Source: M55B129 sp964506505 (lineage in GTDB: Bacteria > Bacillota > Dethiobacteria > DTU022). Taken from it: a stretch of 23,407 nucleotides of DNA. Below the pieces are notes generated by a model. The model did not search any database and was not told the DNA's origin. It saw only the letters and a list, made by a program, of their open reading frames with translations. The position numbers were made by a program, and so were the translations under genes. Location: positions 1 to 23,407 of the forward strand of contig CAZDKY010000002.1 in the NCBI GenBank assembly GCA_964506505.1. Direction: 5' to 3'. Positions 16,127 through 23,407 of this stretch are shown in pieces; the first letter of the stretch is position 1, and each line of letters opens with the position of its first letter.

Positions 16127-18232
16127 ATGGAAAAGCTTTTTTATCCCGAATCTATCGCTATAATCGGGCTGTCCGGCAAACCGACCAATATTCCCCGGCT
16201 GACCCTGGAAAATCTGCTCCGATGGGGTTACCGCGGGCGTATTTTCGGGGTAAACGCCAGGAGTGAAGATATCCATGTCGACGGGATCAAAATGTACAGG
16301 AACATTGAAGATCTTCCCGAAATACCCGATCTGACCTACTGCATGATTCCGGCGCGGCTAATTCCGGAGATGATGGAACGTTGCGGCAAATTCGGTATCA
16401 AACGTATGGCCATCCCTTCCGGCGGTTTTTCAGAATTTAATGAAGAAGGGCGCCGGCTTTCCGCCAGCCTGCTTGCTATAGCCCGGGAATACGGGATCCG
16501 TTTCGTCGGGCCAAACGGTGTAACCGTAGCCAACACTGACAACGGTCTCTGCCTTCCATTTGTTGCCCTCTACAAGGCACCAAGGGGAGAAATGTCAATA
16601 ATTTCCCAAAGCGGCGGGGTCGCCCTGACCATGCTCAACTATCTCTTCGATGAAAAAATAGGGCTGGCCAAGTTCGCCAGCATCGGTAACAAGCTCGACC
16701 TGGACGAAGTTGATTTCCTTGAATATTTCGGCCATGACCGTCAGACAAAGATCATCTGCATGTACCTGGAAAGCATCTCCCGAGGCCGTGACCTAATCGA
16801 AACAGCCAAAAAAATTGATAAACCAATTATTGTCTACAAGGCCAACACCACCAGGGCAGGCAAAAATGCGGCCATGAGCCACACCGCCGCCCTGAGCAGC
16901 AATGAAGCTGTTCTCGATTCTGCCTTTGCCGAATGCGGAATAATCAGGATCAATAATTTTCTTGATTTTATTGAGGTAACCAAAGCCTTTCAATTACCGC
17001 CTATGAAAGGCCGACACATAATGGTCATGAGCCCCGCCGGCGGCTTTGCTGTACAGGGTGCCGATCTCTGTGAAAAAGCCGGCTTCGAGTTTGCTGATAT
17101 GGGCAAAGAATTTTACGAAAGCCTTAAGCAGTTCAGCAATGCCGGGGTAATCAACTTTTCCAACCCGCTGGACATGGGTGATATATACGACCCGCAGCTT
17201 ACCGCTCATGTCCTCTATTCGGTAATGCATTCCGACCGGGTTGACGGAGCGCTTTACATCAGCCAACGGCCTCAGATGCCGCCGGGAGAAAATATCTTTC
17301 ACAAAATGTTTCTGACTGACCTCTCCAAAGAAACCTGGGGATCTATTCTCTCTTCCGGCAAACCGCTCGGTATCTGCCTTTTCGGGCCGACGAGCATGAT
17401 TCAGCAGACCAAGCGATACGTTGAATTTCCTGTATTCAAAAGCCCCGAGGAAATGATCAACGCCCTGGTTCTGCAAATGAATTTTTACCGAAAAAGAGAA
17501 CAGCTAAAAACCCAGGAAATAAAAACTCCGCCAGCGGAGATCAACAGAGATAAAGCCGGACAATGGTTGCATAAAAAAAACGGCAATTTCGGTGAGGAAA
17601 CCCTGGAACTGCTGGCTGCATACGGCATTCCGGTGACTCCTTCAAAAACAGCCACCAATGAGAAAGAAGCTGTCGAACAAGCCCGGGCAATGGAATTCCC
17701 GGTAGCAATGAAAGTCATCTCTCCCGACGCCATTCACAAATCGGAAGCAGGAGGTGTACTCCTGGATCTGAAAAACGAAGAAGAGGTAGCAGAAGGATTT
17801 GCCATCATCCGCACCAACCTGAGGGAATACAACCCCTCAGCCCGTTTTGACGGAGTAAGAATTCAACCACTGGCCGCCGAAGGCTACGACATGTTTGTAG
17901 GAGGAAAAGAAGATCCCTCCTTCGGCCCGGTCATCTTCTTCGGGCTTGGAGGGATCTATGTTGAAGTATTTAAGGATATCGCCAGTGTGATCTGCCCTGC
18001 CAAAAAGGAAATTATCGCTGAAAAACTTCAGAACCTGCGTTCAGTAAAGATCCTGACAGGTTTGCGGGGTAAAGAAACCGGTGATATTGATGCATTCATC
18101 GATTTAACTTTCAAAATTTCACAACTGCTGGCCGATTTCCCATCCATCAAAGAGCTCGACATCAACCCGGTCAGGGTATTCCCCACCGGCCGTGGAGCAA
18201 TTGCTCTCGATGCCAGGATGCGCCTTGCCTGA
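16127..18232 (+). CDS. ADP-forming acetate/acyl-CoA synthetase, fused alpha and beta domains
   Basis: This enzyme converts an acyl-CoA, ADP and phosphate to the free acid, CoA and ATP (or the reverse) through a phosphohistidine. It has 701 residues. The CoA-binding Rossmann domain starts at the N-terminus (SIAIIGLSGKP), with CoA-ligase domains to about 460. The phosphorylated histidine is His252 in MSHTAALSSN. A low-similarity linker (about 465-485) leads to the ATP-grasp beta domain from about 490, with PVAMKVISPDAIHKSEAGGV and GLGGIYVEVFKDIA. AGGAGG lies eight bases before ATG 16127. The substrate cannot be read from sequence; nearby ptb and buk make a short-chain fatty acid a reasonable guess. 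It converges with the NIF3-like gene, 13 bp away. Confidence 0.93.
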   Translation: MEKLFYPESIAIIGLSGKPTNIPRLTLENLLRWGYRGRIFGVNARSEDIHVDGIKMYRNIEDLPEIPDLTYCMIPARLIPEMMERCGKFGIKRMAIPSGGFSEFNEEGRRLSASLLAIAREYGIRFVGPNGVTVANTDNGLCLPFVALYKAPRGEMSIISQSGGVALTMLNYLFDEKIGLAKFASIGNKLDLDEVDFLEYFGHDRQTKIICMYLESISRGRDLIETAKKIDKPIIVYKANTTRAGKNAAMSHTAALSSNEAVLDSAFAECGIIRINNFLDFIEVTKAFQLPPMKGRHIMVMSPAGGFAVQGADLCEKAGFEFADMGKEFYESLKQFSNAGVINFSNPLDMGDIYDPQLTAHVLYSVMHSDRVDGALYISQRPQMPPGENIFHKMFLTDLSKETWGSILSSGKPLGICLFGPTSMIQQTKRYVEFPVFKSPEEMINALVLQMNFYRKREQLKTQEIKTPPAEINRDKAGQWLHKKNGNFGEETLELLAAYGIPVTPSKTATNEKEAVEQARAMEFPVAMKVISPDAIHKSEAGGVLLDLKNEEEVAEGFAIIRTNLREYNPSARFDGVRIQPLAAEGYDMFVGGKEDPSFGPVIFFGLGGIYVEVFKDIASVICPAKKEIIAEKLQNLRSVKILTGLRGKETGDIDAFIDLTFKISQLLADFPSIKELDINPVRVFPTGRGAIALDARMRLA

Positions 18233-18245
18233 AAAAACTTCTTGA

Positions 18246-19202
18246 TTAAAATCTCCTTTTCCTGATCAAACCTGAGCAGGGAATTATTTCAATTCCCTTT
18301 TCTTCGAGTCCATCAAGAAGCAGGTTCATCCCCAGTGAATCACTGGCAATGTGACCAGCTATAATAACATTGATATGATTCTTTTCTGCCTGCTTGCGGT
18401 GTTTTTCAGTCATGTGCATGCCCACTATGGTCCCCACACCGGCCTGGGATAGTTTAGCATAAGCCTCCTCCGCACCGCTTGTTCCACCGGTCATATCGAC
18501 GAGTACTTTGCCCGCCCGACGCTCCCTGCCACCCAAAATTATTTCCGGACCAGCGCTCTGTGTGGCCCCCTCTTCATATTCCGGAATTCCTTTTAACAGG
18601 TTAATAACATCCCGCAGGGTTTCCGGCTTTTTACGATCAAAGATGTCCTGCAGGTATGAAGCCACCTGGTTGTCGGCAACCGTATGAGAACACATCAGGG
18701 CCAGGCCAAGAAGCTTCGCCGCATCAACTGCCCGGTTATGGTTTATGGGCATTAACCCACGTTTCACTTCGCTGATACGGGAAGCAAGGATTGATTCGGC
18801 TACATTGATGGGCACACCGAAATGTGCCAGAATGTCTTCCTGAAGGTGCATCACATAATGGAGATCAGCGAGCGCTTTCCCTTCCGGATGATGGGACAAA
18901 ATCAGATCTATTTTCTTGCCCTTCTCAGTAATCCGGTCTGCCAATAATACCTCTCCCACTTCCATATCGATGCCGACCATCATTCTCCTGACTTCTTTAT
19001 CCGGATCACCGGAGAGAATGCGCGTATCACTGTAAGGATTCTTTAGCCTTTCTAAATCATATTCTTTTTTGTCATCTTCGTTCATTGCCTCGTAATTTTT
19101 CTTTTCCCTGGCCAGTGCTTCGGTCACCCCATCCGGTTTGCGGGGGTCTTTTTCAATACCTTTTTCTACGAAGTAATCATAAATTTCCTTGATCTTCATC
19201 AC
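18246..19202 (-). CDS. NIF3-like (DUF34) metal-binding protein
   Basis: This 318-residue protein has the NIF3/DUF34 signatures: IDLILSHHPEGKAL with the His104-His105 metal pair, VDMTGGTSGAEEAYAKL in the middle of the C-terminal half, and NVIIAGHIASDSLGMN near residue 280, where a His and an acidic residue complete a dinuclear metal site. Family members are often mislabelled GTP cyclohydrolase I type 2; the true role is unsettled, with metal handling proposed. The N-terminal 60 residues are charged and helical. AGGAGGGG precedes GTG 19202 by eight bases; ATG 19199 is an equal alternative. It follows the MBL-fold gene by 19 bp, so the two are probably cotranscribed. Confidence 0.88.
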   Translation of the reverse strand: MMKIKEIYDYFVEKGIEKDPRKPDGVTEALAREKKNYEAMNEDDKKEYDLERLKNPYSDTRILSGDPDKEVRRMMVGIDMEVGEVLLADRITEKGKKIDLILSHHPEGKALADLHYVMHLQEDILAHFGVPINVAESILASRISEVKRGLMPINHNRAVDAAKLLGLALMCSHTVADNQVASYLQDIFDRKKPETLRDVINLLKGIPEYEEGATQSAGPEIILGGRERRAGKVLVDMTGGTSGAEEAYAKLSQAGVGTIVGMHMTEKHRKQAEKNHINVIIAGHIASDSLGMNLLLDGLEEKGIEIIPCSGLIRKRRF

Positions 19203-19221
19203 TGCCGGTTCCCCTCCTGTT

Positions 19222-20103
19222 TTATAAATATATTTTCAAGCCGGTGCGTAACTTATGAAATCGTTCACCCAGTTGGCCGAACATTTGAGCTTCAGCAGCA
19301 AATCCCGTGCAATGACCGGTATAAATCTGGGCGGTCTCAAGATCTGAAAGCGCATTGGTCGTTTGGACAATTCGTTCTTTGTCAGCTTCAATAAGGTGAA
19401 ATCCTCCGATTACAGCATGCACCCGGTTGATTCCGGTCAACCGGACAGCGGCATTAATTATACTGATGATACCGGCGTGAGAACATCCGCTAACAACGAC
19501 CAACCCCTGCCTGAGAATCAGGATCAGTGATACATCGTCAATCATTGAATCGTAAACAATTTGGCCATTATCGATAGTCCTTGAATCATAAGTAAGGGCA
19601 GACTCGAAATCGACTTTTTCTTTGATCTCGCCGGTGGTTAAAACACCGGCCATCAGCGGGAAAGGTTCAGCAGTAAGGAAAAGTTCCCCCCCGGCCTTTT
19701 CGACAGCTTCCCGACTGTCACCTGGCTTCATGCCTACCGAACGAAGAGCTGGTTCAAGGCTAAAATTGGGACGAAAAAGATTCGGATGGGCCAGGACAGG
19801 CAGTGGCTTTTTAGGGCATTCCTCGAGAATGCCGATCAAGCCACCTGTATGATCATAATGACAGTGCGAAAGGATTACATAATCAATTCCATCGGGATCT
19901 TTACCAAGCAATTTCATGTTGTTGAGGACGGTTTCCGCAGATTGGCCTGTATCAAAAAGGATCGTTTTCCGCCCCACCTCGTTGCTTACCTCAAGATAAA
20001 AGGAAACTCCGTGCTGGGCAAGAAGACCGCTGTCGTAGCCAGCATAATCTTCCACCAGGACGGTTAATTCCAGCTTATCCAGTACGCCGTAATCGGTGCT
20101 CAT
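19222..20103 (-). CDS. MBL-fold metallo-hydrolase (COG1237-like)
   Basis: This 293-residue metallo-beta-lactamase-fold protein keeps the metal motif HCHYDH (His80, His82, Asp84, His85), with later candidate ligands His209 in SGCSHAG, His236 in GGFHLI and His264 in YTGHCTG. The order resembles the group annotated as 7,8-dihydropterin-6-yl-methyl-4-(beta-D-ribofuranosyl)aminobenzene 5'-phosphate synthase, but that name rests on archaeal members and need not apply here. No signal peptide is present, so it is cytoplasmic. AAGGAG lies just before ATG 20103. It is the first gene of a pair with the NIF3-like gene. The substrate is unknown. Confidence 0.9.
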   Translation of the reverse strand: MSTDYGVLDKLELTVLVEDYAGYDSGLLAQHGVSFYLEVSNEVGRKTILFDTGQSAETVLNNMKLLGKDPDGIDYVILSHCHYDHTGGLIGILEECPKKPLPVLAHPNLFRPNFSLEPALRSVGMKPGDSREAVEKAGGELFLTAEPFPLMAGVLTTGEIKEKVDFESALTYDSRTIDNGQIVYDSMIDDVSLILILRQGLVVVSGCSHAGIISIINAAVRLTGINRVHAVIGGFHLIEADKERIVQTTNALSDLETAQIYTGHCTGFAAEAQMFGQLGERFHKLRTGLKIYL

Positions 20104-20292
20104 ATCTACATCTCCTTAATAAATTTGCAATCTACACCTGTTCCCTGCACAAACCTGCCTCCCGCTTTCAGAACAGGACAACAGCAATAGCTTATTATTT
20201 CAATACAGGAAACAGTTATCCTGCTCTTTTATTTATTTTAAGACACCAGACTTCCCTGCTTTTAATTTCGCTTTATGACTGTAAAAATTGCA

Positions 20293-20321
20293 TTGATGAA
20301 ACTTTTTATTTAACATATTAT
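20293..20321 (+). promoter_or_regulatory. Promoter of the nitroreductase gene
   Basis: TTGATG (20293-20298), a 17-base spacer and TATTAT (20316-20321) make a good sigma-A type promoter directly upstream of the gene, leaving an untranslated leader of about 12 bases. The rest of 20104-20339 is AT-rich and must also hold the promoter of the divergent MBL-fold gene; I could not place it with confidence. Confidence 0.6.
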
Positions 20322-20339
20322 AAACAGGGGTGTTTAAAA

Positions 20340-21065
20340 ATGAAGTACGGTGATAATTTCCAGCAGTTAAGCAAATATAGGAGGGATACATTGCGGAGCA
20401 GAGCTCTTGACTGGTCACGGAAGCCGGATCTCTATAAAAAATATCCCGCTGGTCTGGAAAGATTTACCCTTGAAGAACCAGAACGGTCGGAAGGCCTTCC
20501 CCTTTATTCTGCCATCAGCCTGCGTCGATCGGTCAGAGATTTTAAAAACAAAGCAGTAAGTGAGAGCAAGCTTTCCCAGGTCCTCTGGGCTTCCCAGGGG
20601 ATCACCGCACAAAGCATCTCCCATCAATTCAGGGCTGCCCCATCAGCAGGAGCCCTTTACCCCGTTGAAACTTACTGCCTGATCAACAGGGTTGATAATT
20701 TGATGTCTGGCATATATCACTATCAGATCACCGATCACAAGCTGACCCTACTGCGGGAAGGCCGCTTTGGACAGACCCTGGCCGGAGCGGCGCTTAGCCA
20801 GAACCTGCTAGCCGAAGCTTCATTTGTCCTTATCTGGAGTGCCATAGTGGAAAGGGGCCGCTGGAAATATGAACAGCGCGTCTACCGCTATATTTATCTT
20901 GATGCCGGTCACATCGCCCAGAACGCGGCTCTGGCTGCAGTCTCATGCGGCCTCAGCTCATGCCCTATCGGGGCATTCTTCGATGACGAGGTCAATAAAA
21001 TTATTGATATTGACGGTGAAAAAGAAACAGCCATCTATATGATAGCAATTGGCGAACCAGAGTAG
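20340..21065 (+). CDS. SagB/ThcOx-family nitroreductase
   Basis: This 241-residue flavin oxidoreductase of the nitroreductase fold has the SagB-type features: ISLRRSVRDF (FMN phosphate-binding Arg cluster, about residue 60), AAPSAGALYPVETY (about 100), YLDAGHIAQNAALAAVSCGL (about 190) and a terminal IAIGEPE. SagB homologues in toxin clusters oxidise azolines, but no cyclodehydratase or precursor peptide gene is nearby, so a stand-alone reductase is more likely. ATG 20340 has a GGGGTG site; the segment after it (GDNFQQLSKYRRD) looks family-like. A second start, TTG 20391, has a better AGGAGGG site five bases upstream and would remove 17 residues. Confidence 0.9.
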   Translation: MKYGDNFQQLSKYRRDTLRSRALDWSRKPDLYKKYPAGLERFTLEEPERSEGLPLYSAISLRRSVRDFKNKAVSESKLSQVLWASQGITAQSISHQFRAAPSAGALYPVETYCLINRVDNLMSGIYHYQITDHKLTLLREGRFGQTLAGAALSQNLLAEASFVLIWSAIVERGRWKYEQRVYRYIYLDAGHIAQNAALAAVSCGLSSCPIGAFFDDEVNKIIDIDGEKETAIYMIAIGEPE

Positions 21066-21139
21066 CCGAATGGTAACCGTCCGTCGGGCACAATCAGGTA
21101 GGAGGCTAGCCCTTAATGGTTCAACCGACCTCCCAAAGC

Positions 21140-21166
21140 AAGGCACGGGAACAGTTCCCGTGCCTT
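21140..21166. terminator. Hairpin between convergent genes
   Basis: A perfect 12-base-pair inverted repeat, AAGGCACGGGAA / TTCCCGTGCCTT, with a 3-base loop lies between the convergent nitroreductase (ends 21065) and secreted-protein (ends 21195) genes. Neither side has a long T-tract, so it may act as a weak two-way terminator or as an mRNA 3'-end stabiliser. Confidence 0.55.
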
Positions 21167-21194
21167 CTCAGTAGAGGAATCTTCAACAAGATTT

Positions 21195-21914
21195 TTAGTA
21201 GTAAACAGTCGAACCGATCAAAAGCTTAACATCGCCCGGTTCAATTGTCATTTCATCATCTTCCGCCCCGGGGATTACTACACGCCAGCGGTTAGTTCCG
21301 CTCTGCCGCAGAGCTTTATTACCCATTACGCGTACTTCATCAATATCTTCCAGATCATAACTGTTGGGCAGCTCAGCTTCATCGATGAAAATATCAATTA
21401 CCCAGTATCCGGATATGTTTTCCCAGATGATCGTAGTATCATCCGTTATCAGCCAGCCTGGATAATTCAGGGGCTGCGGGGAACGCAGGGCAATCTGGTT
21501 CAAATCGTCAAGGTACATTTCGAAGTCAGGATCAGGTTGGGTCGTTTCATAAGGGGATGTGCCCGGATTATCAAGGATATGCTGCACTGCTTCACTGTAA
21601 GAAAGACCGTCGTTTATTGCTTCACTGTAATAAATTACAACCCCGTTTTCAGTTTCGACCCATACATCGCGGTAGTTGGCCAGGGCGTTCTGGACGTTCA
21701 TCTGCGCTGCTTCATAAAGTTTGGGACGGGGAAACGGCTCCATACTGGCTAGCTCGAGAGCTTCCTGATAATCAATCATGATCACCTCACCGTCGGATCT
21801 TTCATAGTAAATGAATTGAATGGGCGAATCCGCCGCAAAACACGGAGAAGCAAACATAAGAACGATCATCAGCGCAAAAACAAACAGACATACAGATCTT
21901 TTAAACCTCTCCAT
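21195..21914 (-). CDS. Secreted protein of unknown function
   Basis: I do not recognise this 239-residue protein. It begins with a clear signal peptide: basic MERFKRS, a hydrophobic core to about residue 25 and a likely signal peptidase I site after CFA (ASPCFA/ADS). The cysteine lies next to the cleavage site and is not in a clear lipobox. The mature part is acidic, with many Tyr, Asp, Glu and Pro, no further Cys and no membrane segment. It has a helical middle part (YEAAQMNVQNALANYRDVW) and a beta-rich C-terminus (EVRVMGNKALR, NRWRVVIPGAE, GDVKLLIGSTVYY). AAGGGAG precedes ATG 21914. It follows the membrane-anchored unknown protein on the same strand after 150 bp. Confidence 0.8.
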   Translation of the reverse strand: MERFKRSVCLFVFALMIVLMFASPCFAADSPIQFIYYERSDGEVIMIDYQEALELASMEPFPRPKLYEAAQMNVQNALANYRDVWVETENGVVIYYSEAINDGLSYSEAVQHILDNPGTSPYETTQPDPDFEMYLDDLNQIALRSPQPLNYPGWLITDDTTIIWENISGYWVIDIFIDEAELPNSYDLEDIDEVRVMGNKALRQSGTNRWRVVIPGAEDDEMTIEPGDVKLLIGSTVYY

Positions 21915-22065
21915 AATTTTTTCTCCCTTCTTAATTCTTTTTTCTCTTTCTAATATTGGCTCCGGGCAACACCCCTTTAATTACGGCCCCAATTCACCGG
22001 TTTTCTCCCATCAACGCAAGAAAAATTGCTGTAAAATGCAACAGCTTAAGCCTATGTCAATCTGC

Positions 22066-22491
22066 TCACAATCTGCTGACGATAAACTCTTCTTGCTGCA
22101 CAACCTCAGTATCACCGCCAGCAGTTACAGTAACGACCACCCTGTCTTCTTCGTTATAGAAATCTGTAATCAATTCCCATCGTTCCTGTTCCTCACTGTA
22201 TGAAAGCGATTCACCGTCAGCCGTAACCGAATTTACATTAAGGGAATCATGAACATAGATACGCACATAGGTCAGCTCAAAAAAGTCAATTACAACTACA
22301 GAACGATCCATGTCTATTAGATCGATTTCTACCTGTTCAAGTGAAGATTTTTCTTTTAGGACATGGGCTCCGGCCAAAATAGCAAATACTAACATTGCCA
22401 TACCGATTAACGAGTATATCACAGATTTTCGAAAATCAGTCCGCCTGTTTTTCTTTTTTCTAGTGCCTGTGCTGAATATATTTATATTCAT
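22066..22491 (-). CDS. Membrane-anchored protein of unknown function with one extracytoplasmic beta domain
   Basis: I do not recognise this protein of about 141 residues. A very basic N-terminus (TRKKKNRRTDFRKS) precedes one membrane helix (VIYSLIGMAMLVFAILAGA), so the chain is probably inside-out, with about 95 residues outside. The outer part is acidic and predicted beta-rich: RSVVVIDFFELTYVRIYVHD, NVNSVTADGESLSYSEEQE, DRVVVTVTAGG. This resembles a small immunoglobulin-like sandwich, but that is only an impression. ATG 22491 is preferred; TTG 22503 is also in frame. Neither has a visible ribosome binding site, although a strong promoter lies about 30 bases upstream. Confidence 0.7.
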   Translation of the reverse strand: MNINIFSTGTRKKKNRRTDFRKSVIYSLIGMAMLVFAILAGAHVLKEKSSLEQVEIDLIDMDRSVVVIDFFELTYVRIYVHDSLNVNSVTADGESLSYSEEQERWELITDFYNEEDRVVVTVTAGGDTEVVQQEEFIVSRL

Positions 22492-22521
22492 AAGCAAATT
22501 CAATAATTATTAAAGTATTTA

Positions 22522-22551
22522 ATTATATCAATTTTCAGTAATTACTGTCAA
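22522..22551 (-). promoter_or_regulatory. Consensus sigma-A promoter
   Basis: On the minus strand a perfect TTGACA (22546-22551) is followed by an 18-base spacer and a perfect TATAAT (22522-22527). The predicted transcription start near 22515 lies about 24 bases before ATG 22491, so the leader is very short. It serves the membrane-anchored unknown gene and perhaps the secreted one after it. Confidence 0.8.
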
Positions 22552-22588
22552 CAGCATTTTTGATAGTATTGACACAACATTTTTGATA
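22552..22588. repeat. Pair of 14-bp direct repeats, possible operator
   Basis: CAGCATTTTTGATA (22552-22565) and CAACATTTTTGATA (22575-22588) match at 13 of 14 positions with a period of 23 bp, about two helical turns. They lie immediately upstream of the consensus promoter's -35 on the minus strand, where an activator or repressor could bind. The rest of 22589-22701 shows no gene. Confidence 0.5.
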
Positions 22589-22701
22589 TTATAATCGCCG
22601 TTTGTTAAGAACCTACTGTAAAAGATCTAAAATAGTTTTGCAGTCTGTTTCATCTCTGGCATCAAAGCCTTAATATGCTTTATTACAAGAATAAGTGAAG
22701 A

Positions 22702-23407
22702 CTAGAAAATACTGTGCATGAGAAATTTTATACAGGACAGTCTGCCAAAATTGAGATTGCTGCGCCAGTCACTGCCCAGGAAGTTTTCCCACCATTCTCC
22801 CGGTTCGTTTCCCGCCCCACCTTGGCCGTCGGGACCATTTTCATCATCGTCACCGGGAGGGATTTCATCGTTATCACCTTCATCAGGCGGAGTTCCCTGT
22901 TCTCCATCTTCATCCTGAGGATCTTCTCCAGGATCCGGGTCTTCTTCATCCGGTTCTTCCGACTCTTCGCCCTCTTCTTCAGGATCTTCTTCCAGTTCAT
23001 CCGGGTCCGGTTCCGGAAGAAGATGCAGATCACAGGGCAGACGGGGTGCATATTTTTCCATAAAATAATCATAAGTAGTAGTTCCGGCAGCCCGGCAGAA
23101 TTCCGTGGCTCTCATTCCGGAAACTGTACACACTTCCATGTTCACTATTCCAGAAGGACGGGGAAAATCCCTGATCTCCAGGTCCTGGAACGCTTCCAGA
23201 AAAACTTCCCGCAGGAATGCAGTTGAATACCGCCAGCCCTGCTGGATACTACCCATTTTCGGCTCATCATAGCCCATCCAAAAGGTGGCTACCATGTTGG
23301 GCGTATAAGCAGCAAGATAGACATCCTTCCAGTTTTCCGTCGTTCCGGTTTTCGCCGCCACCGGCCGATCGATCTGCAGGGCCCTCCCGAGATATTTGGT
23401 AACAAAA
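22702..23407 (-). CDS. Class A penicillin-binding protein, C-terminal part (partial)
   Basis: The frame enters from the right edge and ends at 22702. The first visible residues, RPVAAKTGTTENWKDVYLA, contain the KTG box of the transpeptidase domain, followed by YTPNMVATFWMGYDEPKMG, which is typical of PBP1-type bifunctional enzymes that polymerise and cross-link peptidoglycan. The glycosyltransferase domain and the catalytic Ser box would lie outside the window. After the catalytic domain comes a stretch with several cysteines (EVCTVSG, TEFCRAAG, RLPCDL), then a low-complexity tail of about 90 residues very rich in Asp, Glu, Pro and Gly, ending with an unrelated short segment. Confidence 0.9.
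   Translation of the reverse strand, partial: FVTKYLGRALQIDRPVAAKTGTTENWKDVYLAAYTPNMVATFWMGYDEPKMGSIQQGWRYSTAFLREVFLEAFQDLEIRDFPRPSGIVNMEVCTVSGMRATEFCRAAGTTTYDYFMEKYAPRLPCDLHLLPEPDPDELEEDPEEEGEESEEPDEEDPDPGEDPQDEDGEQGTPPDEGDNDEIPPGDDDENGPDGQGGAGNEPGEWWENFLGSDWRSNLNFGRLSCIKFLMHSIF

Noticed and set aside
20340..21065. SagB-like gene as part of an azole-peptide toxin cluster
   Set aside because: No SagC/SagD cyclodehydratase, precursor peptide or exporter is next to it.
22552..22588. CRISPR-like repeat
   Set aside because: There are only two short copies with a 9-base gap, with no array or cas genes.
22569..22595. Plus-strand TTGACA and TATAAT facing right
   Set aside because: The spacer is only 15 bases and no plus-strand gene follows; the hexamers overlap the direct repeats.
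22600..22701. Terminator after the PBP gene
   Set aside because: The best inverted repeat (AAAGC / GCTTT) is five pairs long with no T-tract, so it is too weak to call.

Overview
The window looks like a chromosomal segment of an anaerobic, probably clostridial, Bacillota. Four things point that way: a PyrR-regulated pyrimidine operon with a transcription attenuator; B-type dihydroorotate dehydrogenase with its PyrK electron-transfer subunit; a phosphate butyryltransferase/butyrate kinase pair beside an ADP-forming acyl-CoA synthetase; and strong AGGAGG-type ribosome binding sites. This assignment is inferred from gene content, because no rRNA or other phylogenetic marker is present. No tRNA, rRNA, CRISPR array, insertion sequence or phage gene was seen.

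Layout. 1-3840 (minus): the first 1280 codons of an RND-family exporter that runs off the left edge and carries a roughly 260-residue acidic insertion. 4073-4474 (plus): a damaged small cupin gene. 4515-6739 (minus): ptb, buk and a 62-codon open frame whose stop abuts the buk start. 6823-14841 (minus): pyrR-pyrB-pyrC-pyrK-pyrD-pyrF-pyrE-tex, preceded by a promoter, a PyrR-binding loop and a terminator hairpin. 15138-15731 (minus): signal peptidase I. 15764-16019 (minus): the frameshifted DNA-binding end of a LuxR/NarL-type response regulator with no receiver domain. 16127-18232 (plus): a fused ADP-forming acyl-CoA synthetase. 18246-20103 (minus): a NIF3-like protein and an MBL-fold hydrolase. 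20340-21065 (plus): a SagB-type nitroreductase. 21195-22503 (minus): two unknown proteins of the cell surface. 22702-23407 (minus): the end of a class A penicillin-binding protein with a very acidic tail, cut by the right edge.

How the genes work together. The pyr genes encode de novo UMP synthesis from aspartate transcarbamylase onward. Carbamoyl phosphate synthetase (carAB) and a uracil permease are not in the cluster. Ptb and Buk interconvert an acyl-CoA and a short-chain acid with ATP formation, and the ADP-forming synthetase does the same in one step, so the region offers two routes for energy conservation from acyl-CoA.

The most notable signals are: four successive pyr junctions that each overlap by exactly 14 nt; the inserted domain in the RND pump; a cupin gene with two compensating frameshifts in homopolymers; the headless LuxR remnant upstream of lepB; the small frame coupled to buk; and a near-perfect consensus promoter with 23-bp-spaced direct repeats in front of an unknown membrane protein. 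Nothing here amounts to a clear undescribed multi-gene system.
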